Origin: an uncultured Bryobacterales bacterium
GTDB lineage: Bacteria; Acidobacteriota; Terriglobia; Bryobacterales; Bryobacteraceae
Assembly (NCBI GenBank): GCA_937859895.1
Contig: CALMAV010000344.1
Coordinates: 1 to 8,571 of the forward strand
Reading direction: 5' to 3'
DNA length: 8,571 nt
Positions 1 to 5,583 of this stretch are shown piece after piece (positions within the stretch are counted from its first letter, which is position 1; the number at the start of each line of letters is the position of its first letter). Both the position numbers and the translations under genes were made by a program. The notes beneath the pieces were generated by a model. That model was not told the origin of the DNA and ran no database searches. It worked only from the letters and a program-made list of their open reading frames with translations.

Positions 1-1
1 C

Positions 2-673
2 CCGGCAGCGCTTGGAGGGAGCGCTTCGCCCCTTGCGCGAGCCGATCGTGACTATCAGATCGCCGCAGCTCACTTCTATGCCGAAGATTTTGGAGAAGCC
101 GAACAGAGGTTTCGCGCTATCGCAGCGGACGGGCATTCTCCCTGGCAGCGCACGAGCGAATACATGGTAGGTCGAACGTTGTTGCGCGAAGCTTCGCTCC
201 AGAACAAGGCTGCCGCGATACCTTTGGCACGCCAGCAGTTCGCCAAGATTGCGGACGACCACTCTGCCGGCAGTCTCGCTGACTCTGCCCGTGGGCTGCT
301 GGAACATCTGGATGCAATGGAGCACACCGAAGCTGCTATGGCTTCTTTATCAAAGCGTCTGCTTCTTCCCAAGCCTGAACCGACTGCCCTGGCAGATACT
401 TTGGGTCAATCTACGTATCTGCTTTCGTCAGATACCTTCAGCCAAGCACGCTCGAAAGCCGGCATTGCCGAACCTTTCGACTGGGTCCAAACGCTTGAAA
501 GCAGCAATGGCGCCCATGCTCTTCAGGTTTGGCGACAGAAGCGTTCTCTGCCCTGGCTCACCTTGGCCTTGATGAACGCAAAAGGGAAAGACCCTGCAGC
601 AATGGAGTTGATCGGTGAAGCGGACCGGTTAAGCCTGACTCACCAGCCTTTGGAACAGCGACGTACAACGTGA
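2..673 (+). CDS. Large TPR-like helical-repeat protein, middle part (5' cut by window edge, 3' cut by frameshift)
   Basis: The frame is open from base 2, so the gene starts outside the window; the internal ATG at 164 is not its start. The protein is rich in Ala, Leu, Glu and Arg and has amphipathic helix pairs such as YQIAAAHFYAEDFGEAEQRF followed by an Ile-Ala-Ala-Asp turn, a pattern typical of tetratricopeptide-like repeats. I recall long hypothetical proteins of this kind in Acidobacteriota, but the function is unknown to me. The frame ends at a TGA at 671-673 after an implausible tail (LTHQPLEQRRTT). The natural continuation (KPDSPAFGTATYNVIRLRME) lies in the next frame from about 631. 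I therefore read this and the following entry as one gene split by a missing A in the TTAAG at 629-633. Confidence 0.75.
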   Translation, partial: PAALGGSASPLARADRDYQIAAAHFYAEDFGEAEQRFRAIAADGHSPWQRTSEYMVGRTLLREASLQNKAAAIPLARQQFAKIADDHSAGSLADSARGLLEHLDAMEHTEAAMASLSKRLLLPKPEPTALADTLGQSTYLLSSDTFSQARSKAGIAEPFDWVQTLESSNGAHALQVWRQKRSLPWLTLALMNAKGKDPAAMELIGEADRLSLTHQPLEQRRTT

Positions 674-1617
674 TTCGCCTCCGTATGGAAAGGGGCGAAA
701 CAGAGCAGCCCCGGGCGCAACTTGACCTCCTTCTTGCCGGGAGCGATGATCAGCCTCCATCGCTCTTCAATAGCTGGCGAGCGGAGCGTCTACGCTTGGC
801 TACGACCCTTGATGATGCCTTGCGATGGGCAGCGCGCGAGGAGGTCGATCCGTATAGCGAAGAAAGCAGTAAGGACGCGCCGAACCCACCGGTTTTAGCT
901 GAAGATGCGGCGTATCTGCTGAATTATCGGTTGCCCTTATCAAAGCTGACAGTTGCAGCACATAGCACAACATTGCCTTCCGCGTCGACCTCGAATCTTG
1001 CTCTGGCAACGTGGACGCGCGCCTTCCTGCTGAACGACTTTCCTGCTTTGACAGACGTCTCACCGCTGGTTTTAAAGGCCCATCCTGACTGGGCGGACAG
1101 CTTGGCACCAGCGAAAGGACAGTCCCTTGAGGAGTGGGGATTTCGCGCTGCATTGCTGGTCGCGCTTCACCACGAATTTGAGCCTGTGGTCTCGGTGGGC
1201 TACCAGAGTGGGTCCGACTTAAACACGTGGTGGTGCCCAGTTTCCGAGCCTCACGCGAGCCAATCGGATGATGAAGCCTTCGATGTCTCCTGGCATCTTC
1301 CAGTGATGTTTACGCCTCCGGCCGCCGTGGTGTCTGAAAGAGAAAAGACAGCTGCCGCAGCAGAGGTAAAGAGCTTGGGCGAGAAAGGTCCAGCACAGGC
1401 TGCGCTCGCGCCTATTATCTTCAATTGGGCAAAGAGTCATCCAGATGATCCACTTGTTCCCCAAGCGCTGCATCGACTGGTTGTGGTTGTGCGTTATGGA
1501 TGTCCGGGCGAGGGTAAAAGCAATGGGCAGATTTCAAAGACTGCGTTTGACTTGCTACATAAACGCTATCCGAACAGTCCATGGACGGCGAAAACTCCGT
1601 ATTGGTTTGATCAGTGA
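670..1617 (+). CDS. Large TPR-like protein, C-terminal part (same broken gene)
   Basis: This 315-residue frame can be read from a GTG at 670, but no Shine-Dalgarno sequence precedes it. Sensible protein sequence already exists upstream in this frame from about 631 (KPDSPAFGTATYN), so the GTG is probably an internal Val codon. The protein is mostly helical: it has a W-A-A-R-E segment near residue 54 and a LEEWGFRAALLVALHHEFEP helix near 152. The end, HKRYPNSPWTAKTPYWFDQ, is a distinctive conserved-looking C-terminus. No signal, membrane segment or catalytic motif is visible here. A biochemical role cannot be assigned; a scaffold or TPR-like adaptor role is only inference. The next DNA downstream is a pseudogene remnant, so no operon partner is visible. 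Confidence 0.75.
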   Translation: MIRLRMERGETEQPRAQLDLLLAGSDDQPPSLFNSWRAERLRLATTLDDALRWAAREEVDPYSEESSKDAPNPPVLAEDAAYLLNYRLPLSKLTVAAHSTTLPSASTSNLALATWTRAFLLNDFPALTDVSPLVLKAHPDWADSLAPAKGQSLEEWGFRAALLVALHHEFEPVVSVGYQSGSDLNTWWCPVSEPHASQSDDEAFDVSWHLPVMFTPPAAVVSEREKTAAAAEVKSLGEKGPAQAALAPIIFNWAKSHPDDPLVPQALHRLVVVVRYGCPGEGKSNGQISKTAFDLLHKRYPNSPWTAKTPYWFDQ

Positions 1618-1718
1618 GTCGCAGGAACGTGGACACAAGGACAGCCATTGCCGCTCGAGTTGCAACGCAGAACCGTTGAGGGCAGTGGAGCATAAGCCTG
1701 CAAAGCCGTCTGATAGGG

Positions 1719-2039
1719 CACAGGTAAAATGAACTTCCCTCGCTCTGGTCCAATGTTTCCTCCAGTACGACCCGGTTGTTGCTCTGCGCAAGGTGACTTG
1801 TCCGGTGCTGGCCCTTAATGGCGAAATGACCGGCGAGTGGTGCCGGAGCAAACCTGTCTCCAATCCGAGCGGCATTGAAGAGCAGTGGCAATACGAAGTA
1901 CGAGGTAGTCGAGTTTCCTGGATTGAATCATTCATTTCAGACAGCAAAGACCGGCTCGCCCCGTGAGTACGCGGAGATCAGCGAAACCACATCCCTAGTA
2001 GCGTTAGAGAAGATTTCCAGCTGGATACTTAGCCTGTAA
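1719..2039 (+). pseudogene. Decayed 3' remnant of an alpha/beta hydrolase gene
   Basis: Pieces of one hydrolase C-terminus can be read in different frames. In the frame of 1754, FLQYDPVVALRKVTCPVLALNGEM (given here in two parts: FLQYDPVVAL, then RKVTCPVLALNGEM) is the usual strand leading to the acid residue. VPEQTCLQSERH follows in a second frame. From 1881 to the TAA at 2037-2039, SSGNTKYEVVEFPGLNHSFQ and then TAKTGSPREYAEISE and ALEKISSWILSL are readable, including the GLNH segment where the catalytic His would lie. A TGA at 1730 and at least two frame changes show it is dead. The nucleophile-elbow half of the gene is missing. The subfamily differs from that of the intact hydrolase next door. 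I see nothing recognisable in 1618-1718 or 2040-2107. Confidence 0.8.
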
Positions 2040-2107
2040 CGGACACATCCCGCGACTTCGGATTGTGCAGGTTCGGTTCAACTAAACAAGAGGCGCGCGG
2101 CCCATTG

Positions 2108-3229
2108 CTATTTCGGAGGCTCAGAGTCCCGCATCAATCGAGCAAGATCGTCCTTCCAAACATTAGCTTGGGTATGAGTTCTGTGGCCATGAGTAGCGTC
2201 GCTGATCGGATCCAGAACGAAGCGAGCTTTGGGCATTCGACCTACCATCTTGTCCGCAATATGTAGTTCGGGCGGATTGATGTAATCATCAGCCGAATTG
2301 ACCCAGAGCAAAGGGACCGTAACTTTCTCAAGATGAGGGCTCGGGTCGTAGTTGCGGCTGGCGTCAAGGTAGTAGATGGCATCGTTCGCATCCAGAGTGT
2401 TCGCGCGAGCCATGTATTGATCGACGAAACGTTCTGCCGCTTCACGAGTAGGCGCCTGCTTCTGCATCTGCAGCGGACTGGACCCCATGACCAGGAGAAG
2501 ACCCAATAGGGTACGGAGACTCTCCGTCGGCTCTGAGTTGTAATCACCACCCATCCAAGCCGGATCGTTTTTGATCGCCTGAATGGCCATGTATCGCATC
2601 ATGCGATTGCGGCCCGCGATCGGTACCGGCAGGCAAGCAAAAGGAGCGAGTGCGTCAGAGAAGCCCGGATACGTCTCTCCCCAGACGAACGTCTGCATGC
2701 AGCCCATCGACGTTCCGAGTATCAGGCGCAAGTGGTCAATCTTCATTGTGTCGAGCATTTGCTTTTGGCTACGGACCATATCGTCGTAGTCGTAGGCCGG
2801 AAAACGCATGTGCAGACCGTCAGAAGGCTTCGAGCTTGTCCCATGGCCGATGTCATCGGGAAGGATCAAGAAGTAACGATTGATATCGAGCGGTGCTCCC
2901 GGGCCAAACAGGACATCAGCGAACGCCCGATTCAGCAAAGAGTGCGAGTCCCCACCAGTGCCATGTAAGAGGAGGATGGCATTGTCGGTGTGGCCGGAAG
3001 CGTCGCGATGAAGCTTGCCCAGCGTTGTGTAGTGGAGCCGAAGCGAAGGCAATGACTTCCCGTCACCGAATTTAAATTTTGGCAACTCCGTGGTTTGCTC
3101 GGTAATGGGCCAACTGGGTGCTGCCTCCTTGTTCGGAATACCTGAGCGTGCCTGCGAGGCTGACAGTGCAGAGTGTGCGGCGATGAGAAAGAGTGCGGCA
3201 GCCGCAAGAGTGCTTCGAGTAAGGGGCAT
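2108..3229 (-). CDS. Exported alpha/beta hydrolase, MetX (homoserine O-acetyltransferase)-like
   Basis: This is a 373-residue protein with an N-terminal signal peptide: basic start, a hydrophobic stretch at about 7-22 and likely cleavage near ALS-A around residue 23-26. The alpha/beta hydrolase parts are clear: an oxyanion-hole loop HGTGGDSHSLL near 89-99, a nucleophile elbow GTSMGCMQ with Ser174, an acid site NSADDYINPPEL with Asp315 as best candidate, and a His site THGHRTHT near 346-353. The layout GxSMGxMQ then DxxxPP resembles the MetX family. However, the secretion signal and the Cys after SMG make homoserine acetylation in the cytoplasm unlikely. A periplasmic esterase or acyl-hydrolase role is inferred; the substrate is unknown. 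No strong Shine-Dalgarno precedes the ATG, but the signal peptide starts there, which supports it. A decayed fragment of a paralog lies upstream. Confidence 0.88.
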   Translation of the reverse strand: MPLTRSTLAAAALFLIAAHSALSASQARSGIPNKEAAPSWPITEQTTELPKFKFGDGKSLPSLRLHYTTLGKLHRDASGHTDNAILLLHGTGGDSHSLLNRAFADVLFGPGAPLDINRYFLILPDDIGHGTSSKPSDGLHMRFPAYDYDDMVRSQKQMLDTMKIDHLRLILGTSMGCMQTFVWGETYPGFSDALAPFACLPVPIAGRNRMMRYMAIQAIKNDPAWMGGDYNSEPTESLRTLLGLLLVMGSSPLQMQKQAPTREAAERFVDQYMARANTLDANDAIYYLDASRNYDPSPHLEKVTVPLLWVNSADDYINPPELHIADKMVGRMPKARFVLDPISDATHGHRTHTQANVWKDDLARLMRDSEPPK

Positions 3230-3233
3230 GGTA

Positions 3234-3274
3234 GTTATGTTTAAGCCTGCCAGTCTTAATTAGGTAAACATAAC
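3234..3274. promoter_or_regulatory. Inverted repeat upstream of the MetX-like hydrolase (candidate operator)
   Basis: GTTATGTTTA at 3234-3243 is matched exactly by its reverse complement TAAACATAAC at 3265-3274, with 21 bases between. The repeat begins four bases upstream of the hydrolase ATG, so a bound repressor or an RNA hairpin there would affect promoter or start-codon access. A second pair overlaps it: AGCCTG at 3244-3249 and CAGGCT at 3275-3280. No regulator can be matched to it from the sequence. Confidence 0.45.
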
Positions 3275-3397
3275 CAGGCTACTGCCAGATAACTCTTAAG
3301 CCTTCTGACTCGTAAGCGGAAAACTGACTGTCACCTCCAACTAAAGGGATTTTTCGACCAAAGCGACTGCGAGAATCATACGATCAAACGGCTCCCG

Positions 3398-3434
3398 AGG
3401 ATCACAGCGAGGAGGATCACAGGAAGGATCACAG
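3398..3434 (+). repeat. Three tandem AGGATCACAG units
   Basis: AGGATCACAG occurs at 3398-3407, 3413-3422 and 3425-3434, spaced 15 and 12 bases apart. The third copy runs directly into the left arm of the large inverted repeat. No coding function is seen here. Together with the units on the other side of the palindrome, it gives the spacer the look of a small repeat cassette. Confidence 0.7.
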
Positions 3435-3511
3435 GGACAGACGGAGTGAATATCTGAATAAAGAGTAGGCAAAAGGATTATACGGCTCAGATATTCACTC
3501 CGTCTGTCCCT
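3433..3511. repeat. Perfect 25-bp inverted repeat with 29-base loop (REP/RAYT-like)
   Basis: The left arm is 3433-3457 and the right arm 3487-3511; the arms are exact reverse complements over 25 bases and begin AGGGACAGACGGAGTG. The loop (3458-3486) is A-rich and not structured to my eye. GGGACAGAC-type ends remind me of intergenic palindromes associated with REP-associated tyrosine (Y1/RAYT) transposases; that link is from memory. No transposase is encoded in the window. There is no T-run after the right arm, so an intrinsic terminator is less likely, although a strong RNA hairpin would form in either direction. Confidence 0.8.
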
Positions 3512-3542
3512 AACTGAAAACTGAAGGCCTAACTGAAGGCCC
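3512..3542 (+). repeat. Short tandem AACTGAAGGCC units
   Basis: AACTGAAGGCC occurs at 3519-3529 and 3531-3541 with a 12-base period. A shorter AACTGAA precedes it at 3512-3518. The units follow directly after the right arm of the big palindrome and end exactly where the decayed hydrolase copy begins. Confidence 0.6.
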
Positions 3543-3675
3543 GTAGGCCGGAAAGCGTATGTGCAGACCGTCAGACGGCTTTGAGCTCGTCCCATGGCCG
3601 ATGTCATCGGGAAGGATCAAGAAGTGGCGATCGATATCGAGGAGTGCTCCCGGCCAATAGGACATCAGCGAACGC
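3542..3675 (-). pseudogene. 134-bp fragment of a paralog of the MetX-like hydrolase
   Basis: The stretch aligns with 2791-2926 of the intact hydrolase gene, in the same orientation, with roughly 90% identity by eye and two one-base gaps. It corresponds to residues about 102-147. On the minus strand it can be read as LDIDRHFLILPDDIGHGTSS and then KPSDGLHIRFPAY, but the gaps shift the frame upstream. About half of the substitutions are synonymous, which suggests a paralog that diverged under selection before it was cut down, not a recent copy of the neighbour. The catalytic Ser, Asp and His regions are all absent. Confidence 0.88.
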
Positions 3676-3811
3676 AGGCCAACTCATATCCGCTATTCTC
3701 GTTCAAAAGTTAAACAGAGCACCCGCTTCCCGAAGTCTCTACTCCGCATCCCTTTCTGAGCAGGGCTGACCATTTCCCAAAAGCCGACCGGTCAGGTCCT
3801 GAATGCTGGCG
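3676..3811. other. Non-coding spacer downstream of the GntR gene
   Basis: I see no gene, clear repeat or intrinsic terminator here. A near-palindrome CCGACCGGTCAGG lies at 3783-3795 but has no convincing T-run. The similarity to the hydrolase gene stops abruptly at 3675. Confidence 0.4.
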
Positions 3812-4195
3812 TCAGTAGACTCCGTTGAGGTAGAGCTGCGTGCCCTCCCAATCTTCGAAGCGGCAAACGCGAGCTGGGAAGTGAGCCGCCACCGCTGTTT
3901 TCTTCAGCTTGCTTAAGCTCGGAACGCTGGGCGACAAAGAAGCGACGGTGGTGCCGCTGCCCGCCCGAGAGGTGAGGGTGCCAGCCTCAAGCAAGGCTTC
4001 ATAAGCATCCACAACAGTGCCTCGTGACACTTGAAGCAATCTGGCCAGTAAGCGTGAGGAAGGCAGACGCGAGCCGTACGGCAGCGAGCCATTCCGGATC
4101 GCATAGGCAATTTGCCTTTCAATCTGCTGCCGCAAGCTCTGCATCTCCCCTAAACGCTGGAGGTGAATCTCCGGAAAAACGATGGTCTTCTTCAT
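3812..4195 (-). CDS. Short GntR-family transcriptional regulator
   Basis: This is a 127-residue DNA-binding protein. Residues about 17-85 form a GntR winged helix: LRQQIERQIAYAIRNGSLPY, then GSRLPSSRLLARLLQVSRGT with the recognition helix, then VVDAYEALLEAGTLTSRAGS and GTTVA as the wing. The domain is of the type that leads MocR/PdxR regulators, but there is no aminotransferase domain. A roughly 40-residue tail ends FPARVCRFEDWEGTQLYLNG. I favour a naturally short protein over a truncation because the tail looks ordered. The start chosen is the ATG giving MKKTIVFPEI, which has AGGA six bases upstream; a longer frame from a TTG at 4243 has no support. The gene is divergent from the VOC gene and may control it, which is inference from position. 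Confidence 0.85.
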   Translation of the reverse strand: MKKTIVFPEIHLQRLGEMQSLRQQIERQIAYAIRNGSLPYGSRLPSSRLLARLLQVSRGTVVDAYEALLEAGTLTSRAGSGTTVASLSPSVPSLSKLKKTAVAAHFPARVCRFEDWEGTQLYLNGVY

Positions 4196-4201
4196 AAGTG
4201 G

Positions 4202-4205
4202 TCCT
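4202..4205 (-). promoter_or_regulatory. Ribosome binding site of the GntR gene
   Basis: On the minus strand TTAGGACCACTTATG places AGGA six bases before the ATG at 4195. This decides the start in favour of MKKTIV over the upstream TTG. Confidence 0.6.
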
Positions 4206-4251
4206 AAGAATTGGCCCTTGTCAATCTCCACGGAGGGAAGCAAAATCTTTT

Positions 4252-4257
4252 AGGAGG
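4252..4257 (+). promoter_or_regulatory. Strong ribosome binding site of the VOC gene
   Basis: AGGAGG lies eight bases upstream of the ATG at 4266. It is the clearest Shine-Dalgarno sequence in the window and fixes this start. Confidence 0.8.
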
Positions 4258-4265
4258 ATTTCATC

Positions 4266-4670
4266 ATGATCTCAGGCGGCAATGCAACCATAATCGTTGC
4301 GGATATGGACCGGTCGATCAGGTTCTACACCGAAATTTTGGGTCTCAAGCTTACAAACCGGTTCGGCAACAGCTGGGCGACGGTGGATGCAGGTGCGACT
4401 CTCACCATCGGCATACACCCGGCGTCAGCCCAGTACCCTGCCCCAGGCACCAAAGGATCGATCATTCTGGGCCTAGACGTCGATGTGCCCATAGAGAAAG
4501 CAGTCTCAAGGCTTGCTCAACATGGTGTGCCTATGAAGGGAAGTATCGTTCGCAGTGAACCCGGTAACTTTGTGCATCTGCAGGACCCCGACGGCAACGA
4601 GATCTATCTTTGGGAGAAGGCCGGGCAGACAGCGTCAGAGCGAGAATTAGTTCACGTCTCTGCACCCTGA
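4266..4670 (+). CDS. VOC-family (glyoxalase/bleomycin-resistance fold) protein
   Basis: This 134-residue protein has a single VOC module with paired beta-alpha-beta-beta-beta halves. The first half starts GNATIIVADMDRSIRFYTEI and continues LGLKLTNRFGNSWATVDAG; the second is marked by NFVHLQDPDGNEIYLWE near 101-117. Glu112 or Glu117 is in the place of the C-terminal metal ligand. The N-terminal position usually held by His in metal-binding members is Asn6 or nearby, so classical glyoxalase I metal binding is doubtful. Such proteins act on, or bind, small electrophilic or aromatic compounds in the cytoplasm; the substrate here cannot be told. Divergence from the short GntR gene suggests local regulation. 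Confidence 0.9.
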   Translation: MISGGNATIIVADMDRSIRFYTEILGLKLTNRFGNSWATVDAGATLTIGIHPASAQYPAPGTKGSIILGLDVDVPIEKAVSRLAQHGVPMKGSIVRSEPGNFVHLQDPDGNEIYLWEKAGQTASERELVHVSAP

Positions 4671-4695
4671 ACGGACGGTCATACGTTCTATATGC

Positions 4696-5373
4696 ATGAC
4701 CTGCCTCAAGCTGGTTCCGGTCGTTCTAGCCGCTCCTCTTCTATTTACAAACGGCTGCACACGTAGGGCGATAACCGCCCGGCCGAACGCAGGTCAGGCA
4801 CGCAACGATTCATTCCTTGACCTCACGCCAGGTGGACGGCTGCGTATTGTGATGCCGGTACTGAAACCCGGTACGTCGTCGGTAGTCACAGGCCAGGGGA
4901 CGCAGAATGGGAATACGATCGTGCTTTCAGCGACGAATCTTCTTGGCTATTCCAGCTCTTACTATGCGATTGAAGGACGTAGTAAAAACCGTATTAAGCT
5001 TCGATTCGCCCTTGAAGAAGTGACGAAGGACGGCGTTACCAAGACTGAGACAGAGCCGCCGCAGCTACCATTCGCACTGCCGCAAAAGACCGGGCACATC
5101 CGCCTTATCTACCTCCTGCGCAGTAGCGTATCGGACCACAATATGGCAATCGTAGCCGCGGCTAAGCAAGAGCTGCTGAGCACGTTCACTGAACAAGTGC
5201 AGGCCGACCCCAGCCGCTGCGCAGTCACCAAACAAATCTTCTGTTTCGTGGGTGCCCGCGGGAATTGCAGTCAGGCCGGAGTCGCCTCAACCATCGAACT
5301 AACTGGTCTTATTCACAGCCGTACGGCAACGGTCAAACAGCTCCAAAAGCGATTCGGCGTACTCCTCACTTGA
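4696..5373 (+). CDS. Exported hypothetical protein, probable lipoprotein, frameshifted near its end
   Basis: The N-terminus MTCLKLVPVVLAAPLLFTNG-C21 looks like a signal peptide ending in a Cys. The lipobox (FTNGC) is poor, so lipidation is uncertain. The mature part begins with a DLTPGGRLRIVMPVLKPG strand, has a central LGYSSSYYAIEGR segment and a conserved-looking RLIYLLRSSVSDHNMAIVAA stretch. I recognise this as an acidobacterial family of unknown function. After Cys183 the frame gives a poor tail of 42 residues, but one base out of register (from 5249) the DNA reads WVPAGIAVRPESPQPSN and stops at TAA 5300-5302. I infer an extra T in the TTT at 5244-5246; the ancestral protein would be about 201 residues. 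No good Shine-Dalgarno precedes the ATG. It follows the VOC gene by 25 bases and could be cotranscribed. Confidence 0.7.
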   Translation: MTCLKLVPVVLAAPLLFTNGCTRRAITARPNAGQARNDSFLDLTPGGRLRIVMPVLKPGTSSVVTGQGTQNGNTIVLSATNLLGYSSSYYAIEGRSKNRIKLRFALEEVTKDGVTKTETEPPQLPFALPQKTGHIRLIYLLRSSVSDHNMAIVAAAKQELLSTFTEQVQADPSRCAVTKQIFCFVGARGNCSQAGVASTIELTGLIHSRTATVKQLQKRFGVLLT

Positions 5374-5517
5374 TCGGGCGCCTTTGCCGCCGAATCCAGT
5401 GCTCGACGAACTACCTTTGCCATAGCCGGTTGTCACGGCAATAAACTTCATCAGCTCCAGCGCGACTTCGTCAGTGTTTTTCTTGTCGTCTTGCTGAGGG
5501 GCGGTCTGTTCGGGCAT
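5299..5517 (-). CDS. Small conserved-looking hypothetical protein, Ser/Gly-rich centre
   Basis: This 72-residue soluble protein has three parts. An acidic/polar N-terminus (MPEQTAPQQDDKKNTDE) is followed by a first helix (VALELMKFIAVTTGYGK), then a flexible GSSSSTGFGGKGARSS linker at about 35-50, and a second helix EEYAESLLELFDRCRTAV. It has no signal or membrane segment. The start at MPEQ is supported by GAGGAG upstream (5529-5534, minus strand), though the spacing of about 11 bases is long; the longer open frame to 5760 only shadows the kinase gene. It is divergent from the HipA-like kinase with 66 bases between starts. Its stop would overlap the unshifted stop of the convergent hypothetical gene by only four bases. 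I recall similar small acidobacterial proteins but no function. Confidence 0.75.
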   Translation of the reverse strand: MPEQTAPQQDDKKNTDEVALELMKFIAVTTGYGKGSSSSTGFGGKGARSSEEYAESLLELFDRCRTAVNKTS

Positions 5518-5583
5518 TGAAAGTGTTTTCTCCTCGGAATGTACCTCCTGATTTTCGCATCCGCTACCATTTCGATTTGGCCT

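Noticed and set aside
629..633. Programmed -1 frameshifting as an explanation for the split TPR-like gene.
   Set aside because: There is no X XXY YYZ slippery heptamer or clear downstream stem; a missing A explains the break more simply.
1421..1947. Two long minus-strand frames (156 and 130 residues) downstream of the TPR-like gene.
   Set aside because: They are antisense to the end of the TPR-like gene and to the hydrolase remnant, have Arg/Cys/Ser-rich composition without recognisable motifs, and lack ribosome binding sites.
2242..2550. Minus-strand frame of 102 residues inside the hydrolase gene, and similar frames inside thiO and lysR.
   Set aside because: They are shadow frames of well-supported genes, with biased composition and no motifs.
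3433..3511. The large palindrome as an intrinsic terminator.
   Set aside because: The loop is long and no T-run follows either arm, and no convincing gene ends directly before it.
3341..3607. Minus-strand frame of 88 residues through the repeat region.
   Set aside because: It reads through the palindrome, the tandem repeats and the hydrolase fragment in a non-homologous frame, with repeated CDP units that come from the AGGATCACAG repeats.
4218..4246. TTGTCA - 17 bp - CAAAAT as a promoter for the VOC gene.
   Set aside because: Transcription would start at about 4253, inside the AGGAGG ribosome binding site, so it could not serve the gene well; the -10 match is also weak.
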